Assembly (NCBI RefSeq): GCF_014203705.1
Contig: NZ_JACHJR010000001.1
Coordinates: forward strand, 6,200,001 to 6,264,000
Length of the DNA stretch: 64,000 nt
Source: Kitasatospora gansuensis
GTDB lineage: Bacteria > Actinomycetota > Actinomycetes > Streptomycetales > Streptomycetaceae
Direction: 5' to 3'
The stretch's first letter is position 1, and the number at the start of each line of letters is the position of its first letter. The notes under the pieces were generated by a model, which saw only the letters and a program-made list of their open reading frames with translations, had not been told where the DNA came from and did no database searches. Shown piece after piece: positions 51,901-62,700 of this stretch. The position numbers and the translations under genes were made by a program.

Positions 51901-53556
51901 CAGCTGCCCGGCCACAAGGTCTACCCGTGGGTTGCGAAGACCCGGCACTCCACCCCGGGTGTCGGCCTGATCTCGCCGCCGCCGCACCACGACATCTACT
52001 CGATCGAGGACCTGGCTCAGCTGATCCACGACCTCAAGAACGCCAACCCGGCGGCCCGCATCCACGTGAAGCTGGTCTCCGAGGTCGGCGTCGGTACGGT
52101 CGCGGCCGGTGTCTCCAAGGCGCACGCGGACGTGGTGCTGGTCTCCGGCCACGACGGCGGTACCGGTGCCTCCCCGCTCACCTCGCTCAAGCACGCGGGC
52201 GGTCCCTGGGAGCTCGGCCTCGCCGAGACCCAGCAGACCCTGCTGCTGAACGGTCTGCGGGACCGGATCGTGGTCCAGACGGACGGTCAGCTCAAGACCG
52301 GCCGCGACGTGGTCATCGCCGCCCTGCTGGGCGCCGAGGAGTTCGGTTTCGCGACCGCGCCGCTGGTGGTCTCCGGCTGCATCATGATGCGGGTCTGCCA
52401 CCTGGACACCTGCCCGGTCGGCGTCGCCACCCAGAACCCGGTGCTGCGCGAGCGCTTCTCCGGCAAGCCCGAGTTCGTGGTGAACTTCTTCGAGTTCATC
52501 GCGGAGGAGGTCCGGGAGATCCTGGCCGAGCTGGGCTTCCGCACCATCGAGGAGGCCGTCGGCCACGCCGAGCTGATCGACGCCGCCGACGCGATCACGC
52601 ACTGGAAGGCGGCCGGTCTCGACCTGGCCCCGCTGTTCCACGTGCCGGAGCTGCCCGAGGGCGCCGCGCTGCACAACACCACCACGCAGGACCACGCGCT
52701 GGACAAGGCGCTCGACAACCAGCTGATCGAGCTGGCCGAGGACGCCCTGGAGCGCGGCGACGCGGTCCGGATCCAGCTCCCGATCCGCAACGTCAACCGG
52801 ACGGTCGGCACCATGCTCGGCCACGAGGTGACGAAGCGTTACCGGAGCGAGGGCCTGCCCGAGGGCACCATCGACGTCACCTTCACGGGTAGCGCCGGCC
52901 AGTCCTTCGGCGCCTTCGTGCCCAAGGGCATCACGCTCCGGCTGGAGGGCGATGCCAACGACTACGTCGGCAAGGGCCTCTCCGGCGGTGTGCTGATCGT
53001 CCGCCCGGCGCGCGACGCGGCCGCCATCGGCGCCGACGCGCAGAACCACGTGATCGCGGGCAACACCATCGGGTACGGCGCCACCTCGGGCCGGATCCAC
53101 CTGCGGGGCAAGGCCGGTGAGCGTTTCGCCGTCCGTAACTCCGGTGCCACCCTGGTGGTCGAGGGCGTGGGCGACCACGGCCTGGAGTACATGACCGGTG
53201 GACGGGTCGTCGTTCTGGGTGAGACCGGACGTAACCTGGCAGCGGGCATGTCCGGCGGTATCGCGTACGTGCTGGACCTGCGTCCGGCCAACGTGAACGA
53301 CGGCATGGTGGGCATCGAGGCCCCGACCAACGCCGACCGGGACTGGCTGCGCGAGACCGTGCAGCAGCACTACGAGGAGACCGGCTCCACCGTGGCCGCC
53401 GAGCTCCTGGCTGACTGGGCCGGCGGGGTCTCCCGCTTCTCCAAGATCATGCCGACCGACTACAAGGCTGTGCTCGCCGCCAAGGACGCCGCTGAGCGCG
53501 ATGGCCTCTCCGAGGCCGAGACCACTCGCAAGATGATGGAGGCGGCAAATGGCTGA
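48958..53556 (+). CDS. gltB: Glutamate synthase large subunit
   Basis: NADPH-dependent glutamate synthase alpha subunit, which makes two glutamates from glutamine and 2-oxoglutarate. The 1532-residue precursor has a 42-residue propeptide before the N-terminal nucleophile C43 (HDACGVGFVATL), a class II amidotransferase domain with RFSTNTFPSWPLAHP, a central domain, the FMN/iron-sulfur TIM-barrel domain (LVSGHDGGTGASPLTSLKHA; cluster cysteines in MMRVCHLDTCPVGVATQ), and the C-terminal beta-helix GXGXG domain (GNTIGYGATSGRIHLRG). ATG 48958 follows GGGAG. Its stop overlaps gltD. Confidence 0.97.
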   Translation: MLSASMHSANEPQQAAARPYALVPDARPTAQGLYDPRNEHDACGVGFVATLTGIADHTIVDQALTVLRNLEHRGATGAEPDSGDGAGILTQVPDAFLRSKVSFELPAAGSYAVGIAFLPDEDAADAAAVAQIEAIAAEENLTVLGWRDVPVTPDLLGATARSVMPRFRQIFVAGGELSGIALDRVAFVLRKRAEREAGVYFPSLSARTIVYKGMLTTGQLEPFFPDLSDRLYASAIGLVHSRFSTNTFPSWPLAHPYRFVAHNGEINTVKGNRNWMTARESQLATDLIPGDLSRIFPICTPDHSDSASFDEVLELLHLGGRSLPHSVLMMIPEAWENHATMDPARRAFYQYHSNLMEPWDGPACVTFTDGNQIGAVLDRNGLRPARYWVTEDGLVVLSSEVGVLDIDQEKVVKKGRLQPGKVFLIDTAEGRIVEDEELKAQLAGEHPYEEWVAAGQIELGKLPEREHIHHTHASVTRRQQTFGYTEEELRVILAPMAKSGGEALGSMGTDSPIAALSEKPRLLFDYFIQLFAQVTNPPLDAIREELVTSLLSNLGPEGNLLAAEAAHCRSVGLSFPVIDNDELAKLIHINADGDQQGLKAVTLSGLYKVSGGGEALAARLAAIAAEADAAIADGARIIVLSDRHSDAEHAPIPSLLLTSAVHHHLIRTKQRTQMSLIVEAGDVREVHHVALLIGYGAGAVNPYLAMESVEDLVEQGTFLTGIEAEKAIKNLIKALGKGVLKVMSKMGISTVASYRGAQVFESIGLSQELVDSYFAGTTTKLGGIGLAEIAKEVAARHAKAYPASGISAAHRALDIGGEYQWRREGEPHLFDPDTVFRLQHSTRSRRYDIFKQYTERVNEQSERLMTLRGLFKFDGKGRAPISIDEVESVSEIVKRFSTGAMSYGSISMEAHETLAIAMNQLGGKSNTGEGGEDPERLYDPARRSAIKQVASGRFGVTSEYLVNADDIQIKMAQGAKPGEGGQLPGHKVYPWVAKTRHSTPGVGLISPPPHHDIYSIEDLAQLIHDLKNANPAARIHVKLVSEVGVGTVAAGVSKAHADVVLVSGHDGGTGASPLTSLKHAGGPWELGLAETQQTLLLNGLRDRIVVQTDGQLKTGRDVVIAALLGAEEFGFATAPLVVSGCIMMRVCHLDTCPVGVATQNPVLRERFSGKPEFVVNFFEFIAEEVREILAELGFRTIEEAVGHAELIDAADAITHWKAAGLDLAPLFHVPELPEGAALHNTTTQDHALDKALDNQLIELAEDALERGDAVRIQLPIRNVNRTVGTMLGHEVTKRYRSEGLPEGTIDVTFTGSAGQSFGAFVPKGITLRLEGDANDYVGKGLSGGVLIVRPARDAAAIGADAQNHVIAGNTIGYGATSGRIHLRGKAGERFAVRNSGATLVVEGVGDHGLEYMTGGRVVVLGETGRNLAAGMSGGIAYVLDLRPANVNDGMVGIEAPTNADRDWLRETVQQHYEETGSTVAAELLADWAGGVSRFSKIMPTDYKAVLAAKDAAERDGLSEAETTRKMMEAANG

Positions 53557-55009
53557 CCCCAAGGGCTTCCTGACCACGCCCAAGCAGCTGGCCGAGCGCC
53601 GTCCGGTGGACGTTCGTCTGCGGGACTGGAACGAGGTCTACGTCGAGCGCAGCCTCCTTCCGATCATCACCAAGCAGGCCGGCCGCTGCATGGACTGCGG
53701 CATCCCGTTCTGCCACAACGGCTGCCCGCTCGGGAACCTGATCCCCGAGTGGAACGACCTCGCCTTCCGGGACGACTGGACCGGCGCGATCGAGCGGCTG
53801 CACGCGACCAACAACTTCCCGGAGTTCACCGGGCGGCTGTGCCCGGCTCCCTGCGAGTCGGCGTGTGTCCTCGGCATCAACCAGGACGCGGTGACCATCA
53901 AGAACGTCGAGGTCACCATCATCGACAAGGCGTGGGACAACGGCGGGGTCACCCCGCAGATCCCCGAGCGCCTGTCCGGCAAGACCGTCGCGGTCGTGGG
54001 CTCAGGACCGGCCGGTCTCGCGGTGGCCCAGCAGCTCACCCGGGCCGGGCACACCGTGGTGGTGTACGAGCGCGCGGACCGGATCGGTGGTCTGCTCCGT
54101 TACGGCATCCCCGAGTTCAAGATGGAGAAGCGCCACATCAACCGCCGCATCGAGCAGATGCGCGCGGAGGGCACCCGCTTCCGTACCGGGGTCAGCGTCG
54201 GCGAGGACATCACCGGGCAGCAGCTGCGCGAGCGTTTCGACGCCGTCGTGGTCGCCGCCGGTGCCACCACCGCGCGTGATCTCCCGGTCCCCGGGCGGGA
54301 GTTCAAGGGCATCCACCAGGCGATGGAGTACCTGCCGCTGGCCAACAAGGTGCAGGAGGGTGACTTCGTCGAGCCGCCCATCAGCGCCAAGGGCAAGCAC
54401 GTGGTGGTGATCGGCGGCGGTGACACCGGCGCCGACTGCCTGGGCACCGCGCTCCGGCAGGGGGCCGCCTCGGTCACCCAGCTGGAGATCATGCCGCGCC
54501 CGAGCGACGAGCGCCCCGGCAACCAGCCCTGGCCGACCATGCCGATGACCTACAAGGTCACCTCCGCGCACGAGGAGGGTGGCGAGCGCGTCTACGCGGT
54601 CAACACCACCCACTTCACCGGCGACGAGGACGGCAACGTGGCCGAACTCCACCTCGTGGAGGTCGAGTTCAAGAACGGCAAGTTCGAGCCGGTGCCCGGC
54701 ACCGAGCGGGCCATCCCGGCCCAGCTGGTCACCCTGGCGATGGGCTTCACCGGCACGGACGTGAAGAACGGCCTGGTCGAGCAGCTCGGCGTCGAGCTGG
54801 ACGCCCGCGGCAACGTGAACCGGGACGGCCAGTTCGCCACCAACGTGGACGGCGTGTACGTCTGCGGCGACGCCGGCCGTGGCCAGTCGCTGATCGTCTG
54901 GGCCATCGCGGAGGGCCGTTCGGCCGCCGCCGCGGTGGACAAGTACCTGGGCGGCAAGACCGCGCTGCCCGCCCCGATCCGCCCGACCGACCGCCCCCTG
55001 GTGGTCTGA
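53549..55009 (+). CDS. gltD: Glutamate synthase small subunit
   Basis: Feeds electrons from NADPH through FAD and iron-sulfur clusters to GltB. The 486-residue protein has N-terminal cluster cysteines (RCMDCGIPFCHNGCPLGN and CPAPCESAC), the FAD dinucleotide motif VAVVGSGPAGLAVAQQ, the NADPH-binding VVVIGGGDTGADCLG, and the C-terminal VYVCGDAGRGQSLIVWAI. ATG 53549 overlaps the gltB end by eight bases, with GGAGG upstream, implying coupled translation of the two subunits. Confidence 0.97.
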   Translation: MADPKGFLTTPKQLAERRPVDVRLRDWNEVYVERSLLPIITKQAGRCMDCGIPFCHNGCPLGNLIPEWNDLAFRDDWTGAIERLHATNNFPEFTGRLCPAPCESACVLGINQDAVTIKNVEVTIIDKAWDNGGVTPQIPERLSGKTVAVVGSGPAGLAVAQQLTRAGHTVVVYERADRIGGLLRYGIPEFKMEKRHINRRIEQMRAEGTRFRTGVSVGEDITGQQLRERFDAVVVAAGATTARDLPVPGREFKGIHQAMEYLPLANKVQEGDFVEPPISAKGKHVVVIGGGDTGADCLGTALRQGAASVTQLEIMPRPSDERPGNQPWPTMPMTYKVTSAHEEGGERVYAVNTTHFTGDEDGNVAELHLVEVEFKNGKFEPVPGTERAIPAQLVTLAMGFTGTDVKNGLVEQLGVELDARGNVNRDGQFATNVDGVYVCGDAGRGQSLIVWAIAEGRSAAAAVDKYLGGKTALPAPIRPTDRPLVV

Positions 55010-55098
55010 CCGACCCTCACCTGAAACCGCCGGGCGCTCGTTGTCCGGCCGCACCAACCGCTTGCCCGTCAGAGCCGCCGGGCTCATGCGGTACCTAC

Positions 55099-55138
55099 GG
55101 CGCCTGCCCCCTCCCCGACCAAGTTGGGGGCAGGTGCC
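55099..55138 (+). terminator. Hairpin terminator after gltD
   Basis: GGCGCCTGCCCCC pairs with GGGGGCAGGTGCC (one G-T pair), closing a 14-base loop. About 90 bases past the gltD stop; it marks the boundary between core genes and the lipid/polyketide locus. Confidence 0.8.
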
Positions 55139-55527
55139 GTTCCGCGTTTTCCGGGCCAGGGGCGAGGGTTTGCGGACCCTGGGTGTTTGCTGAGCGTGTG
55201 CGCCGACCTGACAGCAAATGCCGTACTGTTCCCGGGTTTTGGTACGACTTGCCGCACCTCGCCGGATATAGGCTCCGATCCGGCCCGGTCAAGTTTGTTG
55301 ACGGTTGAATAGCAGGTCACCTAGGGCCACAGTGGAGCCAGTGGCGACCGGGTCCGGGCTCGAAGTCGACGGCCCCCGGTGCCACTTCTCATCGGTGCTC
55401 CAACGCCCGTTTCCCGCTCTCTCTTCGTACTGCTCACGGACCATCCCGTCAAGGGCCGGTCCGGCGTACCCGAAAACGACGATGCGGTGCCGGTCGGGCT
55501 CGGCCGGCATCAGAGGAAGGACCAACC
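55139..55527 (+). promoter_or_regulatory. Upstream region of the PfaA-like locus
   Basis: Less GC-rich than its surroundings and without a gene. TTGACG (55298-55303) is a good -35; the best -10 at 18 bases, TAGGGC (55322-55327), is weak. This would start a leader of about 200 bases before the carrier-protein gene. No clear operator was found. Confidence 0.4.
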
Positions 55528-55791
55528 GTGGCTCAAGTGACGGCAGTCGAGGCCCAGCAGTGGCTGATCGAGAAGATCGCCCATCGGCTCGGGGTGGCGC
55601 CCGGGGAGGTCTCGCCCGAGCAGTACTTCGACGAGCTGGACCTGGACTCCACCGAGGCGCTGATCCTGGCCGGCGAGATGGAGAACTGGCTCGGCTTCGA
55701 ACTCGGCACCACCACGCTCTGGTACCACCCCACCATCAAGGACCTGGCCGCCCACATCGCGGAGGAGTGCGGTCAGCGTGCCTCCGCGTAG
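55528..55791 (+). CDS. Free-standing acyl carrier protein
   Basis: An 87-residue carrier protein, holding acyl intermediates on a phosphopantetheine arm. The attachment serine is S41 in ELDLDSTEALILAGEME; the DST replaces the DSL/DSI of housekeeping and PUFA-synthase carrier domains. The four-helix pattern is complete to HPTIKDLAAHIAEE. GTG 55528 follows GAGGAAGG. It is the first gene of the locus and its end overlaps the thioesterase start. It could load a starter, accept the product, or supply a side chain; the sequence does not say which. Confidence 0.92.
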   Translation: MAQVTAVEAQQWLIEKIAHRLGVAPGEVSPEQYFDELDLDSTEALILAGEMENWLGFELGTTTLWYHPTIKDLAAHIAEECGQRASA

Positions 55792-56626
55792 GCCGGGGCC
55801 GGTCGCGGTCCTCCCGTTACGCCGGGCATCGCGAGGCGGCCACACCGTCCATCTGGTGCACCCCGGGGCGCTCGCCGCCCAGGTGTACCGCACCCTCGCC
55901 GATGCCCTCCCGGAGGGCGTCGGACTGACCGTGCTCGACCTCTCGGCCTCCCCCGAGTACGGGGAGGCCGCCCTCACCGGAGGTCGGGCCGACACCACCG
56001 TCGAGGCCCTCGCCGACTGGCTGGCCGCAGAACTGACGGACCGTCAACTCTCCTTGGTGGGTTGGTCGTTCGGCGGAGTCGTGGCCCAGTCGATGGTCGA
56101 GCGACTGCCCGCCGACCGGCGCCCGGAGCGGCTGGTGCTGCTGGACAGCATCGCGCCGACCGAGGAGTACCAGCAGCCCGACGAAGCCCTCGAACCCCCG
56201 TTGCTGCTGGGCTGGTTCGCGATGTACCTGGGCGCCAAACGCGGTCGCCCGGTACCGCTCGACCCGGCGGCGCTCGCCGGCTGCGGCGTCGACGACGGGC
56301 TCCCGCTCGTCCTGGACGCCGCCACCGCGAGCGGTGCACTGCTCCCGGACACCCCGCTGCCCGGCCTCCGCAAGCTCTACGACACCTATGTCGACGGGCT
56401 GTTGCGCAACAACCGACTCACCGCGCCGTACCGGCCGAAGCCGTCGAGCGTCCCGCTGGTCCTGGTGAAGGCCGAACACAGCCTGATCCCCGGGGACCCC
56501 ACGCTCGGCTGGCAGCCGCTCGCCCCGCACGGGCTCAGCCTGGCGGTGGCTCCCGGCGACCACTACACCATGCTCACCCGACCTGACGCCGCCCAGGCCA
56601 TCGCCCGCCTGGTCCTCCCCGCCTAG
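55778..56626 (+). CDS. Type II thioesterase / alpha-beta hydrolase
   Basis: A 282-residue hydrolase like the thioesterases of polyketide and peptide synthetases. VHLVHPGALAAQVYRTLADAL is the opening strand and oxyanion loop; GWSFGG gives the nucleophile S97; GDHYTML gives H262, and a cap of helices lies between (about residues 125-215). It may release the finished chain or clear misloaded carrier proteins. GTG 55778 overlaps the carrier-protein gene by 14 bases, with GGAGGAG upstream, so the two are translationally coupled. The large synthase begins 86 bases later. Confidence 0.87.
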   Translation: MPPRRPGPVAVLPLRRASRGGHTVHLVHPGALAAQVYRTLADALPEGVGLTVLDLSASPEYGEAALTGGRADTTVEALADWLAAELTDRQLSLVGWSFGGVVAQSMVERLPADRRPERLVLLDSIAPTEEYQQPDEALEPPLLLGWFAMYLGAKRGRPVPLDPAALAGCGVDDGLPLVLDAATASGALLPDTPLPGLRKLYDTYVDGLLRNNRLTAPYRPKPSSVPLVLVKAEHSLIPGDPTLGWQPLAPHGLSLAVAPGDHYTMLTRPDAAQAIARLVLPA

Positions 56627-56712
56627 GTCCGCGCGAACCATCCGGGCCGGCCCGTGCCCTCGCCGAGCCATGCCCGGATGGCCTCCGGCCACCGAGACCA
56701 AGAGAGCCCGCC

Positions 56713-59700
56713 GTGAACTCTTCGCAGCCAGCGCACTCCTCGAACCATTCGACCGTTCCGCCTCACGACAACGCCACCAGACCGAGCGAACGCGAGCTGG
56801 ACCGTCGCCTCGCCCGCGACCCGATCGCCATCGTCGGCCTCTCCGCCCTGTACCCCAAGTCCCGTGACCTGCGGGAGTTCTGGGGAAACGTGGTGGAGGC
56901 GGCGGACTGCATCGAGGACGTCCCGTCGACCCACTGGGACCTCGACGAGCACTACGACCCGGACCCGAGCGCCCCGGACAAGACCTACTCCCGGCACGGC
57001 GGGTTCATCCCCACCGTGGACTTCAACCCGATGGAGTTCGGCCTGCCGCCGACCACCCTGGAGGTCACCGACGTCCTCCAGCTGCTCAGTCTGGTGGTCG
57101 CCCGCGACCTGCTCAAGCACGCCGGGGCCGAACAGCCCTGGTACGACGCCTCGCGCACCGGTGTGGTGCTCGGCATCACCGGTGCCAACCAGCTCACCCA
57201 GCCGCTCTCGGCCCGGCTGCAGACCCCGGTGCTCAAGGAGGTGGCGCGCAGCGTCGGCCTCTCCGAGCGGGACGCCGAGGAGATCGCCGAGAAGTTCAAG
57301 CTGGCCTTCGCGCCGTGGGAGGAGAACTCCTTCCCCGGCATGCTGGGCAACGTGGTGGCCGGGCGGATCGCCAACCGGCTCGACCTCGGTGGCACCAACA
57401 TGACCATCGACGCCGCCTGCGCCAGCTCGCTCGCCGCTGTGAAGACCGCCGTCAGTGAATTGCTGGAGGGGCGCGCGGACACCATGCTGGCGGGCGGCTG
57501 CGACGCCGAGAACACCATCTTCATGTACCTGTGCTTCGCCAAGACCCCGGCGTTCTCCAAGGCCGGCCGGATCCGGCCGTTCGACAAGGAGGCCGACGGC
57601 ACGCTGATCGGCGAGGGCATCGGCATGCTGGCGCTGCGCCGGCTGTCCGACGCCGAGCGGGACGGCAACGAGATCTACGCCGTCATCCGCGGCATCGGCT
57701 CGTCCAGCGACGGCCGGTTCAAGTCGATCTACGCCCCCCGCAAGGAGGGTCAGATCGTCGCCCTGGAGCGGGCCTACGAGGACGCCGACTGCTCACCGGA
57801 GAGCGTCGAGCTGTTCGAGGCGCACGGCACCGGTACGGCGGTCGGCGACGCGACCGAACTGTCCGCGCTGGCCGCGGTGGTGTCGGGGGCGACCGAAGCG
57901 AAGCAGTACGCGGCGGTCGGCAGCGTGAAGTCGCAGATCGGGCACACCAAGGCGGCGGCCGGCGCGGCCGGGCTGATCAAGCTCTCGATGGCGCTGCACC
58001 ACAAACTGCTGCCGCCGACCATCAACGTGGACGAGCCGAACCCGGCGATCGACTTCGCCAACAGCCCGTTCTACGTCAACACCGAGAGCCGGCCGTGGAT
58101 TCGCGACCCCGAGCGTGAGCACCGCCGGGCGGCGATCTCCTCGTTCGGCTTCGGGGGGACCAACTTCCACTTCGTGCTGGAGGAGTACGGCGACGGCGAC
58201 GACCTCAAGGTGGTCTTCCCGGTCGCCCGGGTGCACCGGTGGCACGCGCCGACCGTGGCGGCGCTGACCGGTGCGCTGGCCGGTCCGGCCTCGCTCGAAC
58301 CGGCCCCGGCCGACCACCCCCGGGTGGCGCTGGTGGCCAGGAACGACGCCGAACTGGCCGAGCTCACCGCGCTGGCCGTCGCCGAACTGACCGCCAAGCC
58401 GGACGCCTCGGACTGGGCACACCCCAAGGGTGTGTACTTCCGCCGCCGGGCCGGTGAGACCGGCAAGATCGGCGCACTGTTCGCCGGTCAGGGCAGCCAG
58501 TACGTCAACCCGGGCCACCGGGCCGTGCTCGCCGTCCCGCCGCTGCGGGCCGCCTTCGACGCCGCCAACCGGCACTTCGCGGGGGCCGAACCGCTCTCCC
58601 GGGTGGCCTTCCCGGCGCCCGCCTTCGACCCGGCGGCCAAGGCCGGGCAGGAGGACGCGCTCCGCCGTACCGAGTACGCGCAGCCCGCGATCGGCGCGCT
58701 GGCGGCCGGTCAGTTCCGCTACCTGAGCGAGCTGGGCTTCGCGGCCGACGGCCACCTCGGCCACAGCTTCGGCGAGTTGACCGCGCTCTGGGCCTCCGGC
58801 GCGCTGGACGACGACGCCTTCTTCGAGCTGGCCCGGGCCCGGGGAGCGGCGATGGCGCCGCCCGCCGAGGCCGGGTTCGACCCGGGCGCGATGGCCGCGC
58901 TCAGCGCGACCGACCGGCAGATCGCCGAACTGCTGGGTCAGTTCGGCGGGTTGACGGTCTGCAACCGGAACGCGGCCGACCAGATCGTGGTCGGCGGCGG
59001 CACCGACGAGGTCGAGCGGCTGGTCGCGGCCGCGAAGGCGGCCAGGGTTCGAGCGAGCCGGCTGCCGGTCTCGGCGGCCTTCCACACGCCGTACGTGGCG
59101 CACGCGGTGGAGGCGTTCCGGGCGAGCGTCGCGCGGGTCGAGATCCGTGAGCCGCACGGGCCGGTGTACGCCAACACGCCGGGCGCGGCGTACGGCGCCG
59201 ACCAGGCCGCCAACCGGCGGGTGCTGGCCGAGCAGTTGGTGAACCCGGTGCACTTCGCCGACCGGGTGGAGGAGATGTACGCGGGCGGGTTCCGCACCTT
59301 CGTGGAGTTCGGGCCCAAGGGCGTGCTGACCCAGCTGGTCCGCCGCATCCTGGGCGACCGGCCGCACGTCGTGGTCCAGCTCGACCCCGGCCCCGGTGCG
59401 GACGCCGACCTCGCGCTGAAGCGCGCGGTGGCCCAACTGGTGGTGCTGGGCCTGCCGTTGTCGGTGGACGACCCGTACGTCCTGGTGCCGGAGCCGGTCG
59501 CGCCGGTGAAGGGCATGACCGTCCCGCTGAACGGCATCAACCATGTCCCCGAGCACCGGCGGGCCGCGTACCGGGAGGCGATCGACAACGGCTACCGGGT
59601 CACCCTGCCGACCGTCGAGGTCCACGTGCCGGTGCCCGTCCCGGTTGAGATGCCGCCGGTCGAGGTGCCGGTCGAGGTAGCCGCTTCCGTTCCCGTACCG

Positions 59701-62700
59701 GCCCCCGTGGCCGCCGTTGTCCAGGAGACCGAACACGTGGACCACGATCGTCAGCCCGACCGGCTGTCCGAGCTGATCACCGATCACCTCGCCCTGCACG
59801 ACGACTACCTGAACGGGCAGCTGCAGAGCGCCGAACGACTGGCCGGACTGCTGGAGAACGCCGCCGACCAGGGCCGCCTGCCCGAGATCCTCGGCGGCGT
59901 GACGGCGGTCAAGGAGCACGGCCTCGCCATCGGCCGGACCCACCTGCGGGCCAACGAGATCCTCCGCGACCTGGCCGCGCTCGAACTGGGCGGTGTGCAG
60001 GCTTCTGCCGCGGCTGTCGCCCCAGCAGCCCCGGCAGTGGCCCCCGCGCCGGCTCCCGTGCTGGCCCCGGCGCCGGCCCAGGCTGCGCTGCCGCCGGCTC
60101 CCGTGGCCGTCGCCCCGCTGCCGGTGGCCGCCGCACCCGCCCCGGTGGTGGCACGGCCCGCAGCGCCTGTCCCGGCCCCGGCCCCCGTGGTTGCCGCCGG
60201 TCCGTCGGCGGACGAGGTGGCCGCTGCGCTGTTGGCGGTGGTGTCGGCGAAGACCGGCTACCCGGCGGAGATGCTGGACCTCGACATGGACGTCGAGGCG
60301 GATCTGGGGATCGACTCGATCAAGCGGGTCGAGATTCTGGGTGTGCTGTCGGAGCAGTTCCCGAGTGATGTGCACGTCGGCCCCGAGCAGCTGGGTGAGC
60401 TGCGCACGCTGGGTCAGATCGTCGAGTTCATGTCGGCGAGTGCGGCTCCGGTTCCGGTGATTGCCGCCGGTCCGTCGGCGGACGAGGTGGCTGCCGCGCT
60501 GTTGGCGGTGGTGTCGGCGAAGACGGGTTACCCGGCGGAGATGCTGGACCTCGAGATGGATGTCGAGGCGGACTTGGGGATCGACTCGATCAAGCGGGTC
60601 GAGATTCTGGGTGTGCTGTCGGAGCAGTTCCCGAGTGATGTGCACGTCGGTCCGGAGCAGTTGGGTGAGCTGCGGACGCTCGGTCAGATCGTCGAGTTCA
60701 TGGCCGGTGCCACGGCTTCCGCGGCCCCGGCCGCCCCAGCTGCGCAAGCCGGTCCCTCCGCGGCTGACGTCGCGTCGGCGCTGCTCGCCGTGGTCGCCGC
60801 CAAGACGGGTTACCCGGCGGAGATGCTGGACCTCGAGATGGATGTCGAGGCGGACTTGGGGATCGACTCGATCAAGCGGGTCGAGATTCTGGGTGTGCTG
60901 TCGGAGCAGTTCCCGAGTGATGTGCACGTCGGCCCCGAGCAGCTCGGTGAGCTGCGCACACTGGGCCAGATAGTCGAGTTCATGTCCGGCACCGCCGCTC
61001 CGGCGGCTCCCGCGCCGCAGCCCGAGCCGGTGGCGGCCCCCGATCCCGCCCCCGTTCCGGTGGCCCCCGGTCGGCTCGGCCGGGCGCAGGCCACGCTGGT
61101 CGAACTCCCGCTGCCGGACCGGCTGGTGGGCGCGTACCCGGCGGGCTCCGCCGCCCTGCTGGTGGACGACGGCGGTGAGCTCACCCCCGGGCTGGCCGCG
61201 CGGCTGACCGCCACCGGCTGGCAGGTCCAGCTGCTCCGCCTGCCCGGGGTCACCCGGCAGCTGCCGGAGGTCCGCGACTTCGCCCTCTCCGGCTGGGGCG
61301 TCACCGAACTGGCCGAGAAGATCGAGCAGTTGACCCCGGTCAGCCTGGCCGTCACCTTCTCCACCCGGCCGGACAGCGACTGGGCGGACGGCGTCCGCCG
61401 GCTGTCCCACGCGCTGCTCACCGCCAAGCACCTGGTCGAGCCGCTGACCCGGGCCGCAGGCACCGGCCGCGCGGGCTTCGTGACCGTGACCCGGCTGGAC
61501 GGTGGCTTCGGTCTGCACGGGGTCGAGGAGGCGCTCACGCCCTCGGGCGGCTTCGGCGGCCTGGTGAAGACCCTCGCGGTCGAGGCGCCCGAACTGTTCT
61601 GCCGCGCGGTCGACCTGGCGCCCGGGCTGCCCGCCGCCAGCGCCGTCTCGCTGGTGCTGGACGAGCTCTGGGACGCCGCCAGCGAGCCGGTCCAGGTCGG
61701 TCACGACGGCACCCGCCGGGTCGCCCTCGGCCTGACCGAGCAGTCCGCCGCGCCGCTCTCCGGCGAGGTCGCCCCGCTGACCGCCGAGGACCTGATCGTG
61801 GTCACCGGCGGGGCCCGGGGCATCACCGCCCGCTGCGTGGTCGACCTGGCCACCGCCCACCGTCCCGGCTTCCTGCTGCTGGGCCGCACCGAGCTCGGCG
61901 ACGAGCCCGCCTGGGCCCACGGGGTCACCGGTACGGCCGAGTTGAAGGCCGCCGCGGTCGACCAGCTGAAGACGGTGGGGGAGAAGCCGACCCCGAAGCG
62001 GGTCGAGCAGCTCTTCCGGTCCGTGGTCGGCGAGCGGGAGATCCGCCGCACGCTGGCCGAGGTCGCGGCCGCCGGCAGTCGGGTCGAGTACCTGGCGGTG
62101 GACATCACCGACGCCGCCGCGACGGCCGCCGCGCTCGCCCCGTACGCGGGGCAGGTCACCGGTGTGGTGCACGGCGCCGGGGTGCTGGCCGACCAGCTGA
62201 TCGGCGCCAAGAGGCTGTCCGAGATCGAGCGGGTCTTCGCGCCCAAGCTGACCGGGCTGCGCTCGGTGCTGGACGCGCTGCCCGCCGACGGACTGCGGCA
62301 CGTGCTGCTGTTCACCTCGGTGGCCGGGTTCTTCGGCAACCGGGGCCAGTCCGACTACGCGATGGCCAACGAGGTGCTGAACGCCTGGGCGGCCGGCTGG
62401 AAGCGCAAGCACCCGCAGGCCCGGGTCACCGCCCTGAACTGGGGCGCCTGGGACAGCGGGATGGTCTCCCCGCAGATCAAGGCGGTGTTCCAGGAGCGCG
62501 GCATCACGCTGATCCCGGAGTCCGTCGGAACCGCCCTGTTCACCGGGCAGTTCTCGCCGGAGCACGGCAACGACGTGGTGACGGTGCTCGGCCCGACCAC
62601 CCCGCTCTCGGTGCGGGAGACCGCGGTTCCGGCCGCGACCGTGCTGGAGCGCAGGCTCGACGTACTGGCCGCCGAGCCGATCGTCGCCGACCACGTGATC

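Noticed and set aside
48691..53583. 1630-codon open frame on the minus strand opposite gltB
   Set aside because: Same shadow effect; the composition is Val/Asp/Gly/His-rich noise and gltB on the other strand is unmistakable.
60191..60985. Regularly spaced repeats considered as a CRISPR array
   Set aside because: The 270-282 bp period, in-frame coding and LGIDSIKRVEIL motif identify tandem acyl carrier domains.
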